Shown: positions 45,283 through 51,061 of the stretch, in pieces
Layout: the number at the start of each line of letters is the position of its first letter
How positions within the stretch are numbered: the first letter of the stretch is position 1
NCBI GenBank assembly: GCA_003023785.1
Contig: PXRS01000069.1
Coordinates: 1-51,061 of the forward strand
DNA from: Halobacteriales archaeon QS_5_68_33
GTDB lineage: Archaea; Halobacteriota; Halobacteria; Halobacteriales; Haloarculaceae
Direction of reading: 5' to 3'
Length of the DNA stretch: 51,061 nt
The notes under the pieces: generated by a model
The model's database searches: none
What the model was told of the DNA's origin: nothing
What the model saw: the letters and a program-made list of their open reading frames with translations, nothing else
Translations under genes and position numbers: made by a program

Positions 45283-46032
45283 ATGAGTGCGGGAGCGTCG
45301 CTGTACGTGGGCGTCGATTGGGTGGGCAACGGCTGGATGGCCGTCGCCTTCGACGCCTCGGGGTTCGAGAGCGCCGCCGTTTTCCCGGAGGTGGGCGACC
45401 TGTGGGCCCGCTACGAGGAACGCGCCGAGCGCGTCCTCGTCGGCGTGCCGGTCGGTCTCACGGAGTCCGAGGGGGGAGGTCGGGAGTGTGACCGGCTGGC
45501 CCGGGAAGTACTCGGGCCGTGCTCGGGGTCGGTCGTCACGCCGCCGGTCCGGGAGGCCACGCGAAAGCGCCGCTACCCGGCGGCCAAGCGGGTCAACGAG
45601 CGCAAGACCGGCCGCGGGCTCTCGAAGGAGGCGTTCGCGATCAGCGACGGCATCGCGGCCGTCGACGAACTCCTCCGGAACGTCCCCGAAGCGCGGGCGG
45701 CCTTCACCGAGTCCCATCCCGAGGTGTGCTTCCGGGCGTTCGCCGGCGAACCCCTCGGACACTCGAAGCGCTACGCGGCGGGCTACGCCGAGCGCATGCG
45801 AACGCTGGCGGGCCACGACCGCGACGCCCCGCCGGCGGTCCAGGCCGCCGCCGAGGCGACAGAAGCCCACGAGGTGACCGTCGATGACGTCCTCGACGCG
45901 GTAGTGCTGGCCTACACCGCCCGGCCGGGCCGCGGCGAACTCCGGTCGCTCCCGCCGGACCCGCCGACCGACCCCGAGGGACTCCCGATGCGGATGGTTT
46001 ACCGAAGCGAGACGCCGCTCGTGGCGGACTGA
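45283..46032 (+). CDS. DUF429 family protein
   Basis: The 249-residue protein begins MSAGASLYVGVDWVGNGWMA, with the VGVDWV strand resembling the first strand of an RNase H/actin-like fold. Other conserved parts are VLVGVPVGLTE, CDRLAREVLGP, VVTPPVREA, KRVNERKTGRGLSKEAFAIS, ESHPEVCFRAFAGEPLGHSK and DVLDAVVLAYTA, where Asp and Glu residues could bind metal. DUF429 proteins have no established function; nuclease activity has been suggested from the fold. Its TGA stop is the left flank of the next family A element. Confidence 0.88.
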   Translation: MSAGASLYVGVDWVGNGWMAVAFDASGFESAAVFPEVGDLWARYEERAERVLVGVPVGLTESEGGGRECDRLAREVLGPCSGSVVTPPVREATRKRRYPAAKRVNERKTGRGLSKEAFAISDGIAAVDELLRNVPEARAAFTESHPEVCFRAFAGEPLGHSKRYAAGYAERMRTLAGHDRDAPPAVQAAAEATEAHEVTVDDVLDAVVLAYTARPGRGELRSLPPDPPTDPEGLPMRMVYRSETPLVAD

Positions 46033-46104
46033 TACGGTCGGTTGTGTCCCGGTGATTCGTCGGGCGGTCCGGCGAACCCCGGAAACGACTGACAACCGAC
46101 CGTA
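46033..46104. mobile_element. Family A palindromic element A9
   Basis: A 72-bp copy in reverse orientation with ends TACGGTCGGTTGT and ACAACCGACCGTA. Flanks are TGA at 46030-46032 (stop of the DUF429 gene) and TGA at 46105-46107. Confidence 0.82.
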
Positions 46105-46134
46105 TGACCGCGCCAGGTTCCGGGTTCACCGCGC

Positions 46135-46800
46135 CTACCGCACCATGTAGGGGTCGTCGTCGGGGAGAAAGCGCCCGAGGTCGGCCTCCCGGCGGTAGTC
46201 GCGGTCGAGCAACGCCTCGAGGGCCGCGACCAGTTCGGCCTCGTCGCCCTCGTCCCACGCCGCGGGGTCCGTGGTCGGGAGGATCAGCCACCCGCTCCCC
46301 GAAATCTCCGCTGCGTGACGCGCGCCCATGTCGACGTCCTCGGCGGGTTCGGCGCTCATGTGCCGGAAGACGTGTTTCGTCGCCCGCTCGCCGACCGGCA
46401 GGAGGACGTGGGCGGTGATCGCCCGCACCTCGGCGTCGAAAAAGGCCGTCTGGTCGGCGTAGTCCCGTGGACTCGGGACGCCCTCCGGGACGCACATGTG
46501 GAGATACGAGAAGTAGGTCCTGTCGACGACGGGCGGCGTCCCCGCCTCTTCGAGGAGGCCGCCGGCGACGAGGGCGCGCTGGAGGCGCTCGCTGGCCGCG
46601 AACCCGGTGAACGGGTAGCCCGTCTCGGTCCCGCCGTGGACGCCGGGGTGGTCCCCGACGACGTGGAAGTGGGCGTTGGCGTCGCCGTAGCCCGGGACGA
46701 ACGACTCACACGGCGGGTCGAACCCGAAGGGGTTGGACCGGCGGGCCGTGACGTTTCGCACGAACGTCCGGAGGGGTGCGCCGGTGAAAAGCGTCGCCAT
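46135..46800 (-). CDS. Uracil-DNA glycosylase family protein
   Basis: The 221-residue protein has [11 protein letters not shown] (about 47-57) in the place of the UDG motif A (GEAPG-x-x-E), [13 protein letters not shown] (about 61-73), [10 protein letters not shown] and a C-terminal LPTTDPAAW in the place of the usual H-P-S motif. It fits the Pfam uracil-DNA glycosylase superfamily as found in haloarchaea, but the altered motifs mean that uracil excision is not certain. No Cys cluster of family 4/5 enzymes is evident. It is divergent from the carboxylase operon. Confidence 0.75.
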   Translation of the reverse strand: MATLFTGAPLRTFVRNVTARRSNPFGFDPPCESFVPGYGDANAHFHVVGDHPGVHGGTETGYPFTGFAASERLQRALVAGGLLEEAGTPPVVDRTYFSYLHMCVPEGVPSPRDYADQTAFFDAEVRAITAHVLLPVGERATKHVFRHMSAEPAEDVDMGARHAAEISGSGWLILPTTDPAAWDEGDEAELVAALEALLDRDYRREADLGRFLPDDDPYMVR

Positions 46801-46882
46801 TCGGACCGAACGCGGCGACCGGACGGCGGGAGCCGCCTGCCCGTGACCGCACCCGGGGCCGGCGACGACGCCCGTCGGGAAA

Positions 46883-46891
46883 CGCTTTTTT
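46883..46891 (+). promoter_or_regulatory. TATA box of the carboxylase operon
   Basis: CGCTTTTTT lies about 25-32 bases before ATG 46915 of the small leader ORF and about 95 bases before the carboxylase start. Transcription would therefore begin at the small ORF, without a leader. Confidence 0.55.
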
Positions 46892-46914
46892 CGCGGTCCG
46901 ACGATGTGAGTGGC

Positions 46915-46986
46915 ATGTCAATCGACCTCGCGTCGACTGCCCGTGCGGGACCCGCCGCACCGGCCGCCCGGGGTGGTCCGGCGTGA
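46915..46986 (+). CDS. Leaderless 23-residue ORF overlapping the carboxylase start
   Basis: The ORF reads [20 protein letters not shown] and three more residues, then TGA. Its stop overlaps the GTG start of the carboxylase gene (GTGA at 46983-46986). Its ATG is correctly spaced from the TATA box for leaderless translation, whereas the carboxylase GTG is not, so the small ORF probably delivers ribosomes to the main gene. Alternatively it may be untranslated spacer. There is no sign of a functional peptide. Confidence 0.5.
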   Translation: MSIDLASTARAGPAAPAARGGPA

Positions 46987-48533
46987 CCCGCGAGGAGGAC
47001 ATCGAGGACCTCCGCGAGCGCAAGGAGCGCGCCCGACTGGGCGGCGGCCAGGACCGGGTCGACGCCCAGCACGAGAAGGGCAAAAAGACCGCCCGCGAGC
47101 GCATCGAATACCTCCTCGACGACGGCACGTTCGTCGAGGTCGACGGGTTGCGCGAGCACCGCTCGACGAACTTCGACATGGCCGAAAAGCGGGTCCCCGG
47201 TGACGGCGTCGTCACGGGCTACGGGAACGTCGACGGCCGCACCGTCTTCGTCTTCGCCCACGATTTCACCGTCTTCGGGGGCGCGCTCGGCGAGGAGTTC
47301 GCCGCCAAGGTCTGCAAGGTGATGGACAGGGCCATCGAGACTGGCGCGCCCATCATCGGCCTGAACGACTCCGCGGGGGCGCGGATCCAGGAGGGCGTCG
47401 ACTCGCTGGCCGGCTACGCCGACATCTTCCACCGCAACCAGCTCGCGTCCGGCGTCGTCCCCCAGATATCGGCCATCATGGGCCCCTGTGCGGGCGGTGC
47501 GGTCTACTCCCCCGCGATCACGGACTTCGTCTTCATGGTCGAGGAGACCAGTCACATGTTCATCACGGGGCCGGACGTCATCGAGACAGTCACCGGCGAG
47601 GAGGTGACCTTCGACGAACTGGGGGGCGCCGACACCCACGCCACCGACTCCGGGGTCGCACACTTCGCGCCCGCCGCCGAGGAGACGGCCCTGGACCAGG
47701 TCCGGTTTCTCCTCTCGTACCTGCCGAGCAACAACGCCGAGGACCCGCCCCGCGTCGAACCCTGGGACGACCCCGACCGGCGCGACGAACAGTTGCCCGA
47801 GGTAGTCCCCGACGAACCCCGGAAACCCTACGACGTGGTCCGCGTCATCGAGGGCGTCCTCGACGAGGACTCCTTCTTCGAGGTGGCGCCCCGCTACGCT
47901 CGCAACATCGTCACCGGATTCGCACGCCTCGACGGCCACTCGGTGGGCGTCATGGGTAACCAGCCCCGGGTCAACGCGGGGACGCTCGACATCGACGCCT
48001 CGCTGAAGGGGTCGCGGTTCGTCCGCTTCTGTGACGCGTTCAACATCCCCATCGTCACCTTCGTCGACGTGCCGGGGTTCATGCCCGGCAAGGACCAGGA
48101 GAAAGGCGGCATCATCAAACACGGCGCGAAGCTGCTGTACGCCTACTCGGAGGCGACGGTCCCCCTCCTCACCGTGATCACCCGCAAGGCCTACGGCGGT
48201 GCCTACGACGTCATGGCCTCGAAACACGTCGGCGCCGACGTCAACTACGCCTGGCCCGGCGCGGAGATCGCCGTCATGGGGCCGGAGGGTGCCGTGAACG
48301 TCCTCTACGACGACGAACTGGAGGCGGCCGAACAGGTCGAACAGAAGCGCGCGGAACTCATCGCGGAGTACCGCGACGCCTTCGCCAACCCCTACATCGC
48401 GGCCGGACGCGGGTACCTGGACGACGTGGTCGAACCGCCAGAGACCCGCGCCCGCCTGGTCGGGGACCTGGACAGTCTCCGGGGCAAGCGCGTCGACCAC
48501 CCCGACCGCAAGCACGGCAACATCCCGCTCTGA
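46983..48533 (+). CDS. pccB: Acyl-CoA carboxylase, carboxyltransferase subunit (propionyl/acetyl-CoA type)
   Basis: The 516-residue protein belongs to the biotin-dependent carboxyltransferase family. GTG 46983 gives [20 protein letters not shown]. Family segments are [21 protein letters not shown] (split), [14 protein letters not shown], the first oxyanion site [13 protein letters not shown] (about 162-174), [11 protein letters not shown], and the second site [12 protein letters not shown] (about 400-411). It transfers carboxyl from carboxybiotin to acyl-CoA in cytoplasm; in haloarchaea it pairs with a biotin carboxylase/carrier subunit encoded elsewhere. Propionyl-CoA specificity is a guess from family similarity. 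Its TGA stop is the left flank of a partial family A element. Confidence 0.94.
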   Translation: MTREEDIEDLRERKERARLGGGQDRVDAQHEKGKKTARERIEYLLDDGTFVEVDGLREHRSTNFDMAEKRVPGDGVVTGYGNVDGRTVFVFAHDFTVFGGALGEEFAAKVCKVMDRAIETGAPIIGLNDSAGARIQEGVDSLAGYADIFHRNQLASGVVPQISAIMGPCAGGAVYSPAITDFVFMVEETSHMFITGPDVIETVTGEEVTFDELGGADTHATDSGVAHFAPAAEETALDQVRFLLSYLPSNNAEDPPRVEPWDDPDRRDEQLPEVVPDEPRKPYDVVRVIEGVLDEDSFFEVAPRYARNIVTGFARLDGHSVGVMGNQPRVNAGTLDIDASLKGSRFVRFCDAFNIPIVTFVDVPGFMPGKDQEKGGIIKHGAKLLYAYSEATVPLLTVITRKAYGGAYDVMASKHVGADVNYAWPGAEIAVMGPEGAVNVLYDDELEAAEQVEQKRAELIAEYRDAFANPYIAAGRGYLDDVVEPPETRARLVGDLDSLRGKRVDHPDRKHGNIPL

Positions 48534-48595
48534 TACGGTCGGTTGGAAGTCGTTTTCGGAATTCGCCGGACCGCCCGGCGAATCGACTCGATGCC
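48534..48595. mobile_element. Family A element A10, right end lost
   Basis: Starts TACGGTCGGTTGGAAGTCG directly after the carboxylase stop TGA (48531-48533) and keeps the family interior (TTCGGAATTCGCCGGACC) but has no recognisable right terminus. Confidence 0.65.
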
Positions 48596-49151
48596 GGCGG
48601 GCGCCACCGTCTGCCCGGAAGTCGTCGCTCGTGAGTTCCCACCGCCGCTTGATCGCTCGCTTCGTCGTTGCCGACCGATTCGGCAGGTCCCCGGCGGGTC
48701 TCGCATGCAGGGGGACGGCCTGTGTACGACGACCGGCCGGTGCCGGAAGCGGCCCGCGAGGTCAAGGTCGACCGCTCGCCCGCGTCTATCGGGACGTCCG
48801 CATCCCCGTTACATACATGGGAGCCGATGACACCCAGCGCAATCTCGTCTACTGCGTTCGCTACGGCCACTCTCAGGTGAGAGACGTGAGTGAGAGTACT
48901 GGACGTTCGGTACAGATGACTCGCTCACCGCTCGCTTCGCTCGCGGTTCGTTCGTCATACCGCAGAGAGACGCGCTCTCGCGCGTCTCGAACGGCAATCT
49001 ACACCAGCAAAAACTGCGAGCGAAGCGAGCAGTTTGCAGACAGAGTGAACAGCTGTTTTCGATTCGGTTGGCGGCAAACACGACAGCAAATCCGCCATTG
49101 CCACGGACCGGGACGGGCAAGCGTTTTCTCGCCGCCGACCGACCGCACGGT
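48596..49151. other. Intergenic region with several hairpins
   Basis: No gene is supported in this stretch. It contains perfect or near-perfect inverted repeats, including GAGACGCGCTCTCGCGCGTCTC (first twenty bases given: positions 48967-48988), AACTGCGAGCGAAGCGAGCAG near 49014-49036 and CTCGCTTCGCTCGC near 48936. These CGCTTCGCTCGC-type repeats are common in haloarchaeal intergenic DNA. A GCGTTTTCTC box at 49121-49130 is the likely promoter of bolA. Confidence 0.45.
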
Positions 49152-49394
49152 ATGGAAAGAGACGACGTCGCGGCACTCGTCGAATCGGAGATCCCCGGCG
49201 CAGAGGCGACGGTTACGACGCCACGGGACCCTGACGACGACAAACACTACGCAGTCGACGTGGTTTCGCCGGCCTTCGCGGGGAAGTCCCTCGTCGAGCA
49301 ACACCAGCTCGTCCACGACGCACTCGACGGCTATCTCACCGACGAGATTCACGCCATCGAACTGACGACCGCGACGCCCGGCGAACAGGAGTGA
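49152..49394 (+). CDS. bolA: BolA family protein
   Basis: The 80-residue protein has the BolA class II KH-like fold: DVAALVESEIPGAEATVTTP at the N-terminus, then HYAVDVVSPAFAGKSLVEQH (conserved V-S-x-x-F-x-G-x-S-x-x-x-x-H) and QLVHDALDGYLTDEIHAIEL at the end. The Cys that would help bind a Fe-S cluster with a monothiol glutaredoxin in some BolA proteins is absent; the His residues remain. BolA proteins take part in Fe-S handling and regulation. Start ATG 49152 follows a TATA-like box by about 26 bases. Confidence 0.93.
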   Translation: MERDDVAALVESEIPGAEATVTTPRDPDDDKHYAVDVVSPAFAGKSLVEQHQLVHDALDGYLTDEIHAIELTTATPGEQE

Positions 49395-49445
49395 CCGTCC
49401 CGGGGGGCCGGTCGCGGCCGCACGCCGGGTCGGTCGCTCGCGCGG

Positions 49446-50948
49446 TCAGGCGACGACGTCGACGTCCACGACCTCGAAGCGTGCGCCACCGGCGTCGCTC
49501 TCCGCGACGCGGACTTCCCAGTCGTGGGCCGCGGCGATCTGGTCGACGATGGAGAGACCGAACCCGGTGCCGTCCTCGGCGGTCGAGAAGCCGCTCTCGA
49601 ACACCTGGTCGCGGTGTTCGGGCGGGACCCCCGGGCCGTCGTCGGCGACGAAGAAGCCGTCCGCCGAGGTGAGTTCGCCGACCGTGACGGTCGCGTCCTC
49701 GCCCCCGTGCTCGATCGCGTTCCGGAACAGGTTTTCGAGCAGTTCCCGGAATCGCCCCTCGTGACACCGGACCGCGAGGTCCGTCTCCACGGCGAGCGCG
49801 GCCTCGGCGGTCGCGGCAGTCTTCCAGCTCTCGTCGGCGATCCGCCCGAGGCCGACCGTCTCCAGGCGCTCGACGTCCTCGCCCTGTCGAGCGAGCGTCA
49901 GGAGGTCGTCGATCAGTTCTTCCATGCGCTCGTATGCTCGTTTCCCGCGCTCGAAGTGTTCCGGCTCCCCAGTCTGCCGGGCCAGTTCGAGCGCCCCGCC
50001 GAGCACGTTCAGCGGGTTCCGGAGGTCGTGGCTGACGACGCTGACGAACGACTCCAGGCGCTCGTTCTGGCGCTGGAGTTCCTGCTCGCGCTCGATCCGC
50101 TCTATCGCCGAGGCGGTGTGGCTCACGAGCAGTTCCGTGTGCTCGACGTCCGCCTCGTCGAAGGCGTGGGTCTCGGTCTTGACGGCCTGGAAGACGCCGT
50201 GGTCGCCGATCGGGACGCTGATCGCCGACTTGTAAGTCTCCTTGGCCGGGTCGCTGGTCTCGTCCTGGTCGACGTCGTCGACGACCATCGATTCGCCCGT
50301 CTGGAAGGTCGCGCCCGCGAGCCCCTGGTCGACGCGCATCCGCCGGGTCCCGCCCGACGGGATATCCGTCGAGTCCGCGGTGGGGACCAGCCACTCGCCC
50401 TCCTGGAGGACGATGGTGCACTTGTCGAACTCGAGGATCCGCGCCGCCGCCTCGATGGTCCGCTCGCACGCCGCCTCGACCGTCTCGTCGGTCTGGATGT
50501 GCGTGGCGACGCTGTGGAGCGCCTGCATGGTCTCCTCGCGCTGTTTCTCGTCGGTAATGTCGTCGTGGAACGCGACGAAGTCTGCGACTGCCCCGGTCTC
50601 GTCCCGTAGCGGCACGATCCTGACCCGGTCCCAGAACGGGTCGCCGTCCGCGCGGTAGAGTCGCAGTTCGACCGTCACCGACTCCGCTCGGTCTCTGGCC
50701 CGTTCTATCCGTTCTCTGGCCTCCGCCCGCGTCTCCGGATCCTGCAGGTTATGCCAGGGCTCGCCAAGCAACTCGGACTCGGCGTAGCCCGTTATCTCCT
50801 CGAACCGCTCGTTCGCGTAGACGACCGGCGTCCCCGCCTCGCTCGGGTCACAGACCGTGATACCGACCGGTGCCTGCGCGACGATGTCGTACCTGGCACC
50901 GACGTTTGGCTCGTCGTCCACGTCGCTTCCTCCGCTGATACCTACCAT
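49446..50948 (-). CDS. PAS-GAF sensor histidine kinase
   Basis: The 500-residue cytoplasmic kinase has a PAS domain with PAC (about 18-135; VVYANERFEEITGYAESELLG and RIVPLRDETGAVADFVAFHDD, in parts), a GAF domain (about 140-290; DKCTIVLQEGEWLVP), a HisKA domain with the phosphoacceptor His near 307 (SVVSHDLRNPL) and a HATPase with N box (ENLFRNAIEHG), G1 (DDGPGVP) and G2 (GTGFGLSI). There is no transmembrane segment, so it senses an internal signal. No response regulator is adjacent, which is common for haloarchaeal kinases of this type. Confidence 0.94.
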   Translation of the reverse strand: MVGISGGSDVDDEPNVGARYDIVAQAPVGITVCDPSEAGTPVVYANERFEEITGYAESELLGEPWHNLQDPETRAEARERIERARDRAESVTVELRLYRADGDPFWDRVRIVPLRDETGAVADFVAFHDDITDEKQREETMQALHSVATHIQTDETVEAACERTIEAAARILEFDKCTIVLQEGEWLVPTADSTDIPSGGTRRMRVDQGLAGATFQTGESMVVDDVDQDETSDPAKETYKSAISVPIGDHGVFQAVKTETHAFDEADVEHTELLVSHTASAIERIEREQELQRQNERLESFVSVVSHDLRNPLNVLGGALELARQTGEPEHFERGKRAYERMEELIDDLLTLARQGEDVERLETVGLGRIADESWKTAATAEAALAVETDLAVRCHEGRFRELLENLFRNAIEHGGEDATVTVGELTSADGFFVADDGPGVPPEHRDQVFESGFSTAEDGTGFGLSIVDQIAAAHDWEVRVAESDAGGARFEVVDVDVVA

Positions 50949-50962
50949 ACTGGTTCTATCCA

Positions 50963-51022
50963 GTGAACTACCCCACCCTACCGCGCTCGGGGCTACTCGC
51001 CCCTCGCTTGTTGAGGGTGGGG
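50963..51022 (-). ncRNA. Probable omega RNA / sotRNA 3' hairpin of a second tnpB element
   Basis: CCCCACCCT at 50971-50979 pairs with AGGGTGGGG at 51014-51022, with a second small stem inside (CGGGGC and GCCCC). GTGAAC at 50963-50968 is the same terminal sextet as at the other element (17261-17266), and GGCTTCC follows the right arm in both. The stem bases differ but pairing is kept. Confidence 0.6.
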
Positions 51023-51061
51023 CTTCCTGTTTCTGTGTCGGAGCTTGTATCCGACGTGGAC
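50968..51061 (-). CDS. tnpB: 3' end of a second tnpB gene, cut by the window edge
   Basis: On the minus strand the last 30 codons read STSDTSSDTETGSPTLNKRG followed by ASSPERGRVG and TAG. ETGSPTLNK corresponds to EAGSPCLKE of the TnpB at 17266-18537 and is a typical end of haloarchaeal IS1341-type proteins. The gene continues beyond base 51061. The element's right end lies about 14 bases from the start codon of the histidine kinase gene, so it may affect that promoter. Confidence 0.7.
   Translation of the reverse strand, partial: STSDTSSDTETGSPTLNKRGASSPERGRVG

Noticed and set aside
48668-48880. Possible 70-residue protein in the gap before bolA
   Set aside because: No acidic bias, no recognisable motif and no promoter; the region is hairpin-rich intergenic DNA.

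Overview
The window is haloarchaeal chromosome (class Halobacteria; genus not resolvable by reading). It is GC-rich, the proteins are strongly acidic, many start codons sit about 25-30 bases after a TTTWWW-like TATA box with no leader, secreted proteins carry twin-arginine plus lipobox signals, and the marker genes are archaeal: thermosome, CTP-dependent riboflavin kinase, wybutosine enzyme Taw1, a Dim2-like KH protein and geranylgeranyl reductase.

Layout. 1-9.9 kb: a lipoprotein, a large Tat-exported protein with a split nuclease domain, a zinc ribbon protein, a SlyD-type FKBP, an aldo/keto reductase, msrB, engB, a frameshifted taw1, the riboflavin pair rbkR-ribB and a halocyanin. 10-14.2 kb: a minus-strand ABC importer operon (binding protein, two permeases, ATPase). 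14.3-17.2 kb: the tetrapyrrole operon hemC-cobA-hemD with 4-base overlaps. 17.2-18.6 kb: an IS1341-type element with tnpB. 18.7-24.1 kb: KH protein, AAA ATPase, alpha/beta hydrolase, tspO, thermosome. 24.5-28.6 kb: uvrA and a PIN/UPF0175 toxin-antitoxin pair. 28.7-36.6 kb: glutathionyl-hydroquinone reductase-like protein, a truncated DoxX gene, a beta-propeller, small membrane proteins, geranylgeranyl reductase, a YgfZ/GcvT-like protein, an HTH protein and nth. 36.7-46 kb: aldo/keto reductases, a zinc alcohol dehydrogenase, an epimerase, a large glycosyltransferase-like membrane protein, a thioredoxin reductase-like protein, a cold shock protein and a DUF429 protein. 46-51 kb: a uracil-DNA glycosylase family protein, an acyl-CoA carboxylase subunit preceded by a small leaderless ORF, bolA, a PAS-GAF histidine kinase, and the 3' tip of a second tnpB at the window edge.

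The most striking feature is the intergenic DNA. At least 17 short palindromic elements of four sequence families (called A, B, C and D here; about 72-108 bp each) lie between genes. Most are flanked by identical three-base T-N-A duplications, some are nested inside others, and in ten cases the flanking TGA (or TCA on the other strand) is the stop codon of the neighbouring gene. They look like MITEs that insert at TNA and so can enter a stop codon without destroying it. Other points of interest are a staphylococcal-nuclease-like domain interrupted by a duplicated glutamine-amidotransferase-like domain, an approximately 80-base deletion in taw1, and two tnpB 3' ends whose hairpins covary, marking a structured RNA.

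No rRNA, tRNA or CRISPR array was seen. Functional names rest on motifs read by eye; no database search was run.
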